A stretch of 64,000 nt of DNA from OFTM10 sp964196195 (GTDB lineage: Bacteria; Actinomycetota; Acidimicrobiia; Acidimicrobiales; Aldehydirespiratoraceae). Below, in pieces: positions 1 to 7,788 of this stretch; position 1 is the stretch's first letter, and the number at the start of each line of letters is the position of its first letter. The stretch spans positions 78,157 to 142,156 of the forward strand of contig CAXMSE010000034.1 of assembly GCA_964196195.1 (NCBI GenBank), read 5' to 3'. The notes beneath the pieces are model-generated. The model saw nothing but the letters and a program-made list of their open reading frames with translations. It did no database searches and was not told where the DNA came from. A program made the position numbers and the translations under genes.

Positions 1-601
1 CGAGCTTGTGATCTATGAAGATGATGGAAGCTCCCGCTGCCTTCAACTCGCGCATGTTGTCGAACAGTGCCTCGACTTCCTGGGGGACGAGAACAGCGGT
101 GGGCTCATCGAGGATCAACACCTCCGCGCCACGGTAGAGGACCTTGATTATCTCGACCCGCTGACGTTCGCCCACGCCGAGTGTCTCGACCAGGTCGTCG
201 GGATGCACGCTGAGCCCGAAAGACTCCGACACTTCGGTGAGGTGAGTTCGGGCAGCGTCGAAATCGATGATTCCGCGCTTCATCGGCTCGGACCCGAGTA
301 TCACATTTTCCAGCACGGTGAGATTGTCGGCGAGCATGAAGTGCTGGTGAACCATGCCGATTCCGAGTTCGATTGCATCGGCGGGCGAGCTGAGCTTGAC
401 CTCGATGTCGTCGACCATGATTCGGCCTTCGTCGGGGTGCTGCATCCCGTAGAGGATTTTCATGAGCGTCGACTTGCCGGCACCGTTTTCGCCGCAGACG
501 GCGTGGATCTCGCCTTTTTCGACCGCCAAGTTGACATCGTCGTTGGCGATCACACCGGGGAAACGTTTGGTGATTCCGACTAGCTCAATCGCGTTTGCCA
601 T
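1..601 (-). CDS. ABC transporter ATP-binding protein of a BMP-type (nucleoside/simple sugar) importer, partial
   Basis: The first 200 codons of an ABC ATPase are visible; the gene runs off the left edge. It begins at the ATG complementary to 599-601. Walker A (GENGAGKST) lies at about residues 37-45, a signature-like segment LGVGERQR follows, and Walker B reads VLILDEPTAVL. The Q-loop region IGMVHQHF and the signature belong to the sugar/nucleoside importer ATPases (RbsA/NupO-like), which usually carry two ABC domains; only the first is seen. It would power uptake of the ligand bound by the lipoprotein encoded just upstream. Function is known for the family; the substrate is inferred. Confidence 0.9.
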   Translation of the reverse strand, partial: MANAIELVGITKRFPGVIANDDVNLAVEKGEIHAVCGENGAGKSTLMKILYGMQHPDEGRIMVDDIEVKLSSPADAIELGIGMVHQHFMLADNLTVLENVILGSEPMKRGIIDFDAARTHLTEVSESFGLSVHPDDLVETLGVGERQRVEIIKVLYRGAEVLILDEPTAVLVPQEVEALFDNMRELKAAGASIIFIDHKL

Positions 602-620
602 ACGGCGCTGCTCCATGAAA

Positions 621-659
621 ACGACAACGGAGCCGGACGTTAGCCCGACTCCGTGTCGT
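621..659 (-). terminator. Stem-loop between BMP lipoprotein gene and ATPase gene
   Basis: An imperfect inverted repeat (ACGACA ACGGAG on the left, CTCCGT GTCGT on the right, with further GC pairs inside) fills most of the 124-base gap between the two transporter genes. A hairpin after a highly expressed binding-protein gene commonly acts as partial terminator or mRNA 3' stabiliser, giving more binding protein than ATPase. No U tract is seen, so the role is inferred from position. Confidence 0.5.
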
Positions 660-725
660 CGTCATGATCCTGACTCAACAAAATAGTTTGAAGAGCTGAT
701 CGTGAACTGCTTGCTGGTCAGATGA

Positions 726-1853
726 TCAGGCTGGAACCGTGGGGACATCGATGGTGCCGTCCAGGATCTGAGCCTTGAAGTCCTCGATGGCTGCGATCGT
801 TTCGGCGCTCATGAAGTCACCCGATGTGGCGTAGCCCACTCCGTCGACCGCGAGGTCGTAGGTGGTGGCACCGGCCGTGAAGGTGCCGTCGATCGCGGCC
901 TGGGTGGCCTGGTAGACGGCAACGTCGACACGCTTGAGCATCGACGTGAGGATCACGTCCTGGACCTCGGGATCGGCGGTCAAGAACTGATCGGAGTCGA
1001 CACCGATCGCCCAAACCGTGTCGCCGGTGGCGTCGCGGACTTCCTTGGCGGCCTGGAAGAGGCCACCACCGGATGAACCGGCAGCATGGTAGACCACGTC
1101 GGCGCCGCCCTCGAACATCGCCGCGGCGATCTCCTTGCCGCGGTCGGGGGCGAAGAACCCGTCGAAGTCGGGGAACTCGGTGATGTACTGCTGCTGAACC
1201 ACGATGGTGGGATCAACCGCAGCAACGCCGGCCTCGAAGCCTGCTTGGAACTTCTCGATCAGACCGAAGCCGGAGACGCCACCGATGAAGCCGACATTGC
1301 CGGTCGAGGTGGTGAGTGCGGCGGCTACGCCGACCAGGAACGAACCCTGCTCTTCGGCGAATATCAGACCTGCGATGTTCTCACCGCGGGGAGATGGGGG
1401 ATCAGTGTCGAAGTTGAGCATCCCATCGTCGACCACCGCGAACAGCACGTCGGGGTTGTCGGCCGCAACGGCGCCCACATCATCGGCGAATAGGAACCCG
1501 ACGGCGACAACGATGTCGCTCTGCTCGGCCTGAAGCTGCAGGAGCTCGGCTCGATCGGATCCATCCTGGTTGGGCACCACCTCGGTGAAGCTCACATTGA
1601 AGTCATCGACGGCCTTGTCGACGCCGGCTGCCGCCGAGTCGTTGAACGACTGATCGCCACGGCCGGCGATGTCGAATGTGAGGCCGATGTTGAAGTCGCC
1701 GCCGGCAAGCGCGTCGTCGCCGTCTCCGGCGTCGTCGCCGTCTCCGGCATCGTCGCCCGAGCTTGCATCACTGTCGTCATCGTCGCCGCATGCCGCGGCA
1801 ACGAGTGAAAATGACAGCAAGATTGCGAACAGGAACAGAAGTCGCTTACGCAT
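726..1853 (-). CDS. BMP family ABC transporter substrate-binding lipoprotein
   Basis: A 375-residue basic membrane protein (BMP/Med) family receptor. The start is the ATG complementary to 1851-1853, because it follows a strong GGAGG ribosome site and opens a lipoprotein signal peptide with Cys at residue 22 (VAAAC lipobox). An acidic, repetitive linker (DDGDGDDAGDGDD type, encoded by an 18-base direct repeat near 1722-1757) separates the lipid anchor from the BMP domain, which shows the family pattern of a glycine-rich periplasmic-binding fold (FNIGLTFD, VGFIGG, VYHAAGSSG). BMP proteins bind nucleosides or related ligands for import. An in-frame extension upstream exists but lacks a signal peptide at its own N terminus. 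Confidence 0.9.
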   Translation of the reverse strand: MRKRLLFLFAILLSFSLVAAACGDDDDSDASSGDDAGDGDDAGDGDDALAGGDFNIGLTFDIAGRGDQSFNDSAAAGVDKAVDDFNVSFTEVVPNQDGSDRAELLQLQAEQSDIVVAVGFLFADDVGAVAADNPDVLFAVVDDGMLNFDTDPPSPRGENIAGLIFAEEQGSFLVGVAAALTTSTGNVGFIGGVSGFGLIEKFQAGFEAGVAAVDPTIVVQQQYITEFPDFDGFFAPDRGKEIAAAMFEGGADVVYHAAGSSGGGLFQAAKEVRDATGDTVWAIGVDSDQFLTADPEVQDVILTSMLKRVDVAVYQATQAAIDGTFTAGATTYDLAVDGVGYATSGDFMSAETIAAIEDFKAQILDGTIDVPTVPA

Positions 1854-1940
1854 GAACCCTCCAATACCACCCACGTTGGGGTGGAGTCGTCGTCCAGGTC
1901 GACAGCCGACCTCGGAACGGTGATGAAACCGTAGCCCGCG
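1854..1940 (-). promoter_or_regulatory. Leader and likely promoter of the BMP gene
   Basis: Read on the minus strand this stretch contains GGGCTACGGT, whose TACGGT matches an actinobacterial -10 (TANNNT), about 80 bases before the BMP start, and a GGAGGG ribosome site close to the ATG. No convincing -35 was identified. It is placed from base patterns only. Confidence 0.3.
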
Positions 1941-1990
1941 CGGAGACCGGATGCGTATGGGGACCGATATGAGCGTGTGGCATCGGTCAC

Positions 1991-2005
1991 GCGTCGTTTC
2001 GACGC
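1991..2005 (-). terminator. Short perfect hairpin after the queuosine-salvage gene
   Basis: GCGTCG TTT CGACGC is a perfect six-pair GC-rich hairpin starting 13 bases after the stop of the Qng1-like gene and before the BMP leader. It is a plausible terminator without U tract, as is common in high-GC actinobacteria. Function inferred from position and structure. Confidence 0.45.
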
Positions 2006-2017
2006 AAGGGGCCGCTG

Positions 2018-2986
2018 TCAGTAGAAGACGCAGCGACTTCGGTGTCGGGGGGCCGATTTGTAGAGCGCTTGTGCGCCGGTATTCCACAAGATGTTGTCGA
2101 GGGCGGCGGGGTTGATACGGTGCCCCTGAGCACGTACAGCGGTAGTGAGCAGCTCCACCGCGTGCACCCCACAGGCCCGGATCTCCACCTCCGGCTCGCT
2201 GCCGATCTCGATGTCGTCGACCCTCTCGATGCGGGCCAGGAGTTCGTCGGAAAACTGCAGGATCCCATTCAGCCTCAACACGTGGGGCACGAGGTTGTCG
2301 GCAAACATCGTGAGCCGGCGGAGATCATCGAACCGGCCGGGCCCGCGATGATCGAACGCCACCGCAAGGTCCTGGACCGTGATCTGAGCGCGCTTGTAGA
2401 GCAGGACCTCGCCGGCCGGATGCTGGTGAACGTCGTGGTAGAAGGGCATCTCGTCGAGGAGTTCGACCAGGGTTGCAGCGGACCCATCGGCCGCTTCGAT
2501 CACCGAGAGGAACTTGCCGTCGCCCTCGCGAGCGACAAATGCCGACAGGTCGTGGAGCGCCGTGGTGAAGAGTTCCATCAGTTGGTGGGCGGGCCCGCCA
2601 TCGAGCAACTGGTCGAAGGTGGCCGCGCAGTCGTCGATGGTGAGTTCGCCGAGGCGCGCCGCGGTGATGGCCCCGGTGTCGGCCACCAGATCGCGCAGGC
2701 TCGCGGCCACGGTGTGGTAGCCGGACATGCCGGGCCGCTTCTGCAGGTAGGGGAAGTAGCCGCTACCGAAGTTGATGGCATCGAGGGTCATCACGAAGGC
2801 GGCGGACGACTCCTCGTTGCCGAGGCGTTTCTGGCCGGGATCGTTGGGACCCCGATCGAGATCGAGCGCGGCAGCGAAGGGTTCGATTTGTGACTGATCG
2901 ATGGTCACGTGAGTGCTCTGAGCTGCGACGGCCGCGCACGACGACCGAATCCTGTCGAAGATGTCGCCGTTTGCAGCGTCGGTCAT
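2018..2986 (-). CDS. Queuosine salvage protein (DUF2419/Qng1 family)
   Basis: A 322-residue protein with hallmarks of the Q-salvage family (PF10343): a central INFGSGYFPYLQKRPGMSGYHT segment and the family's C-terminal ending, here PRHRSRCVFY. Members release queuine from queuosine-5'-monophosphate so it can be re-inserted into tRNA by a transglycosylase. It is the last gene of a minus-strand operon, its ATG overlapping the stop of the ABM-domain gene by four bases. No tgt or queuine transporter gene lies in the window. The family assignment rests on recalled motifs; activity is inferred. Confidence 0.8.
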   Translation of the reverse strand: MTDAANGDIFDRIRSSCAAVAAQSTHVTIDQSQIEPFAAALDLDRGPNDPGQKRLGNEESSAAFVMTLDAINFGSGYFPYLQKRPGMSGYHTVAASLRDLVADTGAITAARLGELTIDDCAATFDQLLDGGPAHQLMELFTTALHDLSAFVAREGDGKFLSVIEAADGSAATLVELLDEMPFYHDVHQHPAGEVLLYKRAQITVQDLAVAFDHRGPGRFDDLRRLTMFADNLVPHVLRLNGILQFSDELLARIERVDDIEIGSEPEVEIRACGVHAVELLTTAVRAQGHRINPAALDNILWNTGAQALYKSAPRHRSRCVFY

Positions 2987-3321
2987 GAGCCTGAACGGTA
3001 GGACCGGGCCCGCTCCACGCGAGCGACCCTCAGCTCAAATCTGTCGTACCACTCTTGGCGACCCCGTGCCTGGGTCTCCAGATGTTCGGGGTGGCTGCGC
3101 CAGGCCGCCACTGCATCGTCGTCGAGCCAGTACGACACGGTGATGCCAGCGCCGTCGGGTGAGCGTGCACTGTCGACTCCGAGGAATCCCGGCATCTCGG
3201 CCGCCAAGTCCTCCATCCGCGTTGCCGTGGCGGCATACCCGGCATCGTCGTGGGCGGTTCTCAGGCTGGTGAAGATCACCGCCACGTAGGGGGGATCGGG
3301 CGTGGCTGCAATGGCGATCAC
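2983..3321 (-). CDS. Antibiotic biosynthesis monooxygenase (ABM) domain protein
   Basis: A 112-residue single-domain protein of the dimeric ferredoxin-like ABM fold: VAVIFTS opening strand, a helix, MPGFLGVDSAR, and the typical SYWLDDDAVAAWRSHPEH segment. Such proteins are small cofactor-free monooxygenases, heme-related proteins or unassigned; substrate unknown. It starts with GTG that overlaps the stop of the acyl-CoA synthetase alpha gene and is itself overlapped by the queuosine-salvage gene, so it is translationally coupled to both. Confidence 0.8.
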   Translation of the reverse strand: MIAIAATPDPPYVAVIFTSLRTAHDDAGYAATATRMEDLAAEMPGFLGVDSARSPDGAGITVSYWLDDDAVAAWRSHPEHLETQARGRQEWYDRFELRVARVERARSYRSGS

Positions 3322-4778
3322 AGGTTTCTCGCTCTCCGCCAGGCGGCATGACGGGCGAGTAGGTCGAGCGAGCGGACCGCTCGGCCGGCCGAGGAGTGGC
3401 AGACGCGACCGTTGGCGCGCATCGTGGCCGGTCCCGGATTGTCGGGGTGGGCGGTGGCGAGCTCGGTGGCCACCACTATCGGAGTGCCGGTTCGGCCGGA
3501 TATCTCACCGGCGGCCTCGGCGTAGCGGGAGTCCTGGCGTTCGTGGAAGGCGACAATACGTTCGAGGCCGTGCTCGGGGTAGAACTCTCCGGCCCGCATC
3601 ATCGCCGCGGTGCCCGACTGGATGCCGAGGCCGAGAAATACAACGGCATCGACCGCGGGATGGGTTGCGGCCAGCTCGAGGATCGCCGGAACTGTGTCTC
3701 GTGTTTCGCCACCGGCCATGTCGATCGGATTGTTCTTGCTCCATCGAGGGGGGAGGAGTTCGTCGACCGCCGCCTCGAGATCCTCGGGAAGCGGCACGGC
3801 GCGAAGAGTGGTGCCGGCCATGGCATCGACCGCGGCGACGCCCCAGCCACCTGCTGTGGTCACCACCACGACCCGGTTGCCGTTGGGCAGGGGCTGGGTG
3901 GCCAGGGTGGCCGCGGCCTCGAAGGCCTCTTCCACATCACGGGCCCTGATGAGCCCGGCTTGGCGACACATCCCGTCGAATACCGAGTCGTCGCTGGCGA
4001 GCGCGCCGGTGTGGCTGGCGGCCGCTCGGGCCCCTGCCGCGGAGGCGCCACCCTTCACCACCACGATGGGCTTGCGTTTGGCGAGCGGCCGCAGGCGTTC
4101 GAACATGGCGCGCCCGTCGTCGACCGACTCGATGTAGACGAGGCTCACCGCGGTCTCAGGGTCGTCGGTGAACCACTCGAGATAGTCGGCGATCCCGAGC
4201 ACTGCCGCGTTGCCGGCCGCGACGGCACGAGAAATACCGACGCCGGTGTGGTGGGCGAGGTTGAGAAACGCCGATACGAAGTTGCCCGACTGGCTGGCTA
4301 CCGCGATGTTGCCCGCTGGTGCGTAGGGGGCCACGATCTGGGCGCACATCCTCGAAGGAGTGGACACGACACCTTGCCCGTTGGGGCCGGCGAGAGCGAT
4401 GCCGAGTTCGTCGGCCAGTGCCACCAGGCGGCGCTCTGCCTCGACACCTTCGGGCCCGGCCTCCCGATATCCCGCCGCGGCGAAGAACGCCGCGGTGACG
4501 CCCTTGGCGGCTGCCGAGCGAAGGAGATCCTCATTGACCGCCTGAGGGGTGCAGATGAAGACCATGTCGGCGGCGCCCTCGGGGACATCGTCGATCGATC
4601 CCAGCACGGCTCGGCCGAGCACCTCGCCCGGCTCGCGGCCCACCGCGAAGAGCGCTCCCTGGTAGCCGGCGACGATGAGATTGTGGAGAGTCACGAAGCC
4701 GAACTTGCCGGGGTGGTTCGAAACGCCGGTGATGATGATGCCCTTCGGGTCGAAGAGCTTCGAGAGGTCGGGGGTCAT
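3318..4778 (-). CDS. NDP-forming acyl-CoA synthetase, alpha (CoA-binding/ligase) subunit
   Basis: A 486-residue protein with an N-terminal CoA-binding Rossmann domain (FDPKGIIITGVSNHPGKFG) and two succinyl-CoA-ligase-like domains. ASHTGAL near the middle places the phosphorylated active-site histidine typical of ADP-forming acetyl/acyl-CoA synthetases, which interconvert acyl-CoA, ADP and phosphate with free acid, CoA and ATP. The ATP-grasp subunit is encoded by the gene immediately upstream with a four-base ATGA overlap, so the two form one split enzyme. The acyl substrate cannot be told from sequence. Confidence 0.88.
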   Translation of the reverse strand: MTPDLSKLFDPKGIIITGVSNHPGKFGFVTLHNLIVAGYQGALFAVGREPGEVLGRAVLGSIDDVPEGAADMVFICTPQAVNEDLLRSAAAKGVTAAFFAAAGYREAGPEGVEAERRLVALADELGIALAGPNGQGVVSTPSRMCAQIVAPYAPAGNIAVASQSGNFVSAFLNLAHHTGVGISRAVAAGNAAVLGIADYLEWFTDDPETAVSLVYIESVDDGRAMFERLRPLAKRKPIVVVKGGASAAGARAAASHTGALASDDSVFDGMCRQAGLIRARDVEEAFEAAATLATQPLPNGNRVVVVTTAGGWGVAAVDAMAGTTLRAVPLPEDLEAAVDELLPPRWSKNNPIDMAGGETRDTVPAILELAATHPAVDAVVFLGLGIQSGTAAMMRAGEFYPEHGLERIVAFHERQDSRYAEAAGEISGRTGTPIVVATELATAHPDNPGPATMRANGRVCHSSAGRAVRSLDLLARHAAWRRARNL

Positions 4779-5446
4779 GGCGACGCCTCCTCCTCGTCGA
4801 CTTCGAGCAGGGCGTCGACGGCTACGGGCCGTCCGTCGACGAGGATCAGGGGGTTGAGGTCAGCGGAGCAGACTCCGGGCACTTCGGTGGCGACCCTGGA
4901 GAGAGCGAGGAGTGTGTCGGTGAGCGCTCCACGGTCCACCGCCGGCTCACCGCGGAACTCCTCGAGCAGGCCCTGGGTGGTGAGATCGTCGACCATCTCC
5001 ACCGCGTCGGCCTCGCTGATGGGCACGAGTCGGAAGGAAACGTCGCGGATCGCTTCTGCGAGGATCCCCCCCACTCCGACCATGATGGTCATACCGAACT
5101 GGGGGTCGTCATTGAGCCCGGCTATGAGTTCCCGATTCCCGGCCACCATGGTGGACACGAGCACCCCTACCTCGCCGTCCTCGGGCCGAGCTGCAGCCAA
5201 CAGTTCTTCGGTGGCGACCCGCAATGCGGCTTCGTCGCCGACTCGAAGGCGCACGAGGCCTCGCTCGGTCTTGTGGGCGATCGCTCGCCCGCACAGCTTG
5301 GCCACCACCGGGTAGACCAGCTCGGGTTCTTCTGAGATCGCGGCGATCACCTCATCGATCGACCCACCGGTGACGAACGGTGAGACCGGTACCCCGTGGC
5401 TCGACATGATCCGTCGGGATTCGGCTTCGGAAAGGGTGATGCTCAC
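4775..5446 (-). CDS. NDP-forming acyl-CoA synthetase, beta (ATP-grasp) subunit
   Basis: A 223-residue ATP-grasp protein. The GTG complementary to 5444-5446 is chosen as start because homology begins right there (LSEAESRRIMSSHGVPV); the open frame continues upstream without similarity. ATP-grasp features include PVVAKLCGRAIAHKTERGLV, the glycine loop GVGGILAEAIRD, and DLNPLIL with the metal-binding Asp/Asn near the C terminus. It overlaps the alpha-subunit gene by four bases. Confidence 0.87.
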   Translation of the reverse strand: MSITLSEAESRRIMSSHGVPVSPFVTGGSIDEVIAAISEEPELVYPVVAKLCGRAIAHKTERGLVRLRVGDEAALRVATEELLAAARPEDGEVGVLVSTMVAGNRELIAGLNDDPQFGMTIMVGVGGILAEAIRDVSFRLVPISEADAVEMVDDLTTQGLLEEFRGEPAVDRGALTDTLLALSRVATEVPGVCSADLNPLILVDGRPVAVDALLEVDEEEASP

Positions 5447-5478
5447 AGCCGCGGGTCTACCACCCCGAGGGCCGGGCG

Positions 5479-5832
5479 TCAGAGTCGACAGGAGTCGGTT
5501 GCGCCTGGAAGTCGGTGACGATTGCGGGCGATCAGCCAATACCCCGGACGGGCAAGCCAGCTGAGCGGGGGTGTTGTCACGAGGCGTCCCATGGCCCCCC
5601 AGACTCCCCCCGAAGCAATGAGGGCACGGCCGATGGCCACATGGCCGCGATGCTTGGCGTCCTGGTCGTCGATCCACCACGCCGCAGTGGTGACGTCGTG
5701 CTCGGTGAGTCCGAGTTGATCAAGGTCGAGAGACTGCCACGGCTCGACCTCGACGTTGTCGGGGAGACGACGTTGGATCCAGTGAGCCGAAGCGGTGCAG
5801 AAGCCGCAGTCGCCGTCGAAAACGAGGAGCAT
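5479..5832 (-). CDS. DCC family thiol-disulfide oxidoreductase-like protein (DUF393)
   Basis: A 117-residue protein beginning MLLVFDGDCGFC, the signature of the DUF393/DCC family, with a thioredoxin-like CGFC motif at the N terminus. The ATG complementary to 5830-5832 is chosen; a much longer upstream reading frame has no similarity. Members are thought to be thiol redox proteins or membrane-associated partners; the exact reaction is unknown. It lies 32 bases upstream of the acyl-CoA synthetase beta gene and may share its transcript. Confidence 0.85.
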   Translation of the reverse strand: MLLVFDGDCGFCTASAHWIQRRLPDNVEVEPWQSLDLDQLGLTEHDVTTAAWWIDDQDAKHRGHVAIGRALIASGGVWGAMGRLVTTPPLSWLARPGYWLIARNRHRLPGATDSCRL

Positions 5833-5942
5833 GGGTCCAGTGTGCCGCCTTCGGTGCTGCGGGCGTCGCCCTGTTCGCCCCGGGACGCGAAACACCGCCG
5901 GCGGGAGCCGACGGTGCGGGATTCGATTGTCGCAGAGCTGGT

Positions 5943-6032
5943 TCAGCTGTTGCGGCCCAGGTTGGGCTTGCGGCCGTGGTTGGCCTTGCTGCGGCGAGCT
6001 TTCGCCCTCTGCTTCTGGGTGCGCTTCGACAT
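5943..6032 (-). CDS. Small ribosomal-type protein resembling bL37
   Basis: A 29-residue, extremely basic peptide: MSKRTQKQRAKARR, then SKANHGRKPN and a short tail. The KANHG(R/K)(K/R)PN core matches the actinobacterial large-subunit protein bL37 first seen in mycobacterial ribosome structures (family knowledge). Being under 30 codons, it is easily missed or fused to a spurious upstream extension (an in-frame GTG at about 6146). It sits alone about 110 bases upstream of the DCC gene on the same strand. Confidence 0.8.
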   Translation of the reverse strand: MSKRTQKQRAKARRSKANHGRKPNLGRNS

Positions 6033-6059
6033 GGTTACCAAGGTTACCGGCTGACCTGG

Positions 6060-6311
6060 GATTCGCGTCATGCGCACAAGCTGTGCAACTTGCTCGGCCT
6101 TCTCCGGGGACCGACGCTCGGCTACCAGTGCGAGCGCTACTCCCACTCCCTGCAGTCGGGCACGGGGGCGCTACGCAACGGAGAATCGATCGACATGGTT
6201 GTCGGTGCTCTCCTCCACGACGCCCTCCCCCTCGAAGAATTCCGTCCCCTGGTGGACGAGGTGTTCGGTCGGCCGTCGCGGGTTCCCGGGGTCGCCCCCA
6301 CCCTCGCCTGA
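6060..6311 (+). pseudogene. HD-domain phosphohydrolase/oxygenase gene remnant with internal deletion
   Basis: In this frame the translation contains YSHSLQSGTGALRNG..., MVVGALLHD, which is the N-terminal helix pair of PhnZ/HDIG-type HD proteins (usually HSLQ...ALLHDIG), and then jumps directly to LPLEEFRPLVDEVFGRP, which resembles the extreme C terminus of the same proteins. About 100 residues between these parts, including the remaining metal ligands, are missing, and no convincing start codon precedes it. It reads as an in-frame internal deletion of a once full-length gene. It could still be translated as a short peptide from a TTG or CTG start. Confidence 0.55.
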
Positions 6312-6323
6312 TCGAGCGATGGT

Positions 6324-7343
6324 TCAGATGAGGGTGCTCTCTCGGGCGGTCCAGGCCAGCAGGTCGTCGGCCGACCAGGTGTTCACGATGTCTTCGATCG
6401 GTACACCGCAGCGAACCGCCTTGTCGGCACCGTAGGGCTGCCACTCCATCTGCCCGGTTGCGTGGGCATCGGTGTTGATCGCCACCTTGCACTCCCACTC
6501 GAGGGCGAGTTGGAGCAGCTCCTCGGGCGGGTCTTGGCGCTCGGGCCGGCAGTTGATCTCCACGGCGGTGTCGAACTGGGCACACGCCGCGAAAACGATC
6601 TCGGCGTCGAAATCGCTCGGAGAGCGACCCCTGCCCGAGAGCTTGCGATTGGTGCAATGGCCGAGGATGTCGGTATGAGGGCTGGCCACGGCCATGACCA
6701 GGCGGCGGGTCATCTGGTCACGCGGCAGGCTCAGCTTCGAATGGGCGCTAGCGACGACCACATCGAGGCGGGCGAGCATCTCGTCGGCCAGGTCGAGCGT
6801 GCCGTCCTCGAAGATGTCGACCTCCATCCCCGTGAGGAGGCGGAACGGGGCGAACTCCTCGTTGAGCTGCTCTATCTCGTCGAGCTGATCGAGGAGGCGT
6901 TGGGCGTCGAGGCCGTGGGCGATAGTGAGGCGGGCGGAATGATCGGTGCACACCATCCAGTGGTGGCCGAGGTCGATTGCGGTGCGAGCCATGTCGCGTA
7001 GCGGGGCACCCCCATCGGACCACGTGGTGTGCACGTGGCAATCGCCTTTCAGCACGGCCAGCACCTCTTCACCCTCGCCGATGGCGACCGTGCTGCGCTG
7101 GTCGAGTCGGGCGAGGTAGCCATCGGCCTTGCCCTCGACCGCATCGCTGATCACCTCGGCAGTGGACTTGCCGATCCCGTCGAGCTGGGTGAGGGTGCCG
7201 GCAGAGACCCGGGCTGCGATCTCGTCGGCTCCGACCTCGGTGGCCACGTCGATAGCCCGTTGGAATGCCCTGAGCTTCTGGGTGGGCGCGAGCTCACGGT
7301 CGAGGTAGTGGATCGCTCGTCGGAGAGCTGGCACCGGTTGCAT
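6324..7343 (-). CDS. PHP domain metal-dependent phosphoesterase with N-terminal helix-hairpin-helix
   Basis: A 339-residue protein with an N-terminal helical part resembling the DNA polymerase X fingers/HhH region (GTLTQLDGIGKSTAEVI) and a C-terminal PHP domain. PHP metal ligands are visible: DCHVHTTWSDG, CTDHS, GMEVDIFEDG, ASAHS, LGHCTNR and INTDAH. The arrangement equals the C-terminal half of bacterial PolX or a stand-alone PHP histidinol-phosphatase-like enzyme; the polymerase palm is absent. It likely hydrolyses phosphoesters, possibly DNA 3' ends, but the substrate is not certain. Confidence 0.85.
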   Translation of the reverse strand: MQPVPALRRAIHYLDRELAPTQKLRAFQRAIDVATEVGADEIAARVSAGTLTQLDGIGKSTAEVISDAVEGKADGYLARLDQRSTVAIGEGEEVLAVLKGDCHVHTTWSDGGAPLRDMARTAIDLGHHWMVCTDHSARLTIAHGLDAQRLLDQLDEIEQLNEEFAPFRLLTGMEVDIFEDGTLDLADEMLARLDVVVASAHSKLSLPRDQMTRRLVMAVASPHTDILGHCTNRKLSGRGRSPSDFDAEIVFAACAQFDTAVEINCRPERQDPPEELLQLALEWECKVAINTDAHATGQMEWQPYGADKAVRCGVPIEDIVNTWSADDLLAWTARESTLI

Positions 7344-7390
7344 CGGGCAACGGTACTACCCCTCTGCTTCACCCGGCCCGGGTTGTGTGC

Positions 7391-7765
7391 TCAGCTGAAC
7401 AGGTCGGCGCCATCGATGATGACGAGGATCACCAGCAACACAATGATGCCGGCGTTGACCGCGGTCATGGGCCACTTCCACTTGTGGTCGGCGCGGTGGA
7501 AGCGCCGGATCGAAACCAGGTTGGCGACGATTGCGGCCAGACCGATCGGTAGGCCGATCCACGGGCCCACTCCGGTGCCGAAGCCGATGATCGGGAACAC
7601 GAAAGGGATCAGCACGTAGGTGAGGGTGCAGCGCACTGCGGATACGAAGATCGACTTCGAGAAGGCCCGTTCGGCGGCGACGGTCTCATCCGTGGCAGCA
7701 GAGCCTGGAGCGGCGGTACCGGAGGGGGCGGTGAGGTCGGTCACGAGGCTCAACCGTATCGTCAC
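7391..7765 (-). CDS. Conserved actinobacterial small membrane protein
   Basis: A 124-residue protein with a hydrophilic, Ala/Thr-rich N terminus and two to three membrane segments (TLTYVLIPFVFPIIG, GPWIGLPIGLAAIVANL, NAGIIVLLVILVII) separated by a basic loop with RRFHRADHKWKW. Function unknown. The GTG at 7765 is the longest start; another GTG at 7744 is equally plausible. It is divergent from ychF with only 23 bases between the starts, so the two promoters must overlap or the shorter start is used. Confidence 0.75.
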   Translation of the reverse strand: MTIRLSLVTDLTAPSGTAAPGSAATDETVAAERAFSKSIFVSAVRCTLTYVLIPFVFPIIGFGTGVGPWIGLPIGLAAIVANLVSIRRFHRADHKWKWPMTAVNAGIIVLLVILVIIDGADLFS

Positions 7766-7788
7766 ACCTCTAGGTAGCCTGCGCCGCC

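Noticed and set aside
2042..2893. A 283-codon plus-strand frame opposite the queuosine salvage gene
   Set aside because: The minus strand carries the conserved family motifs in this region.
3396..5315. A 639-codon plus-strand open frame opposite the acyl-CoA synthetase genes
   Set aside because: Antisense shadow of two genes with clear motifs; its translation is low in conserved features and rich in His/Arg/Gly as expected for a shadow.
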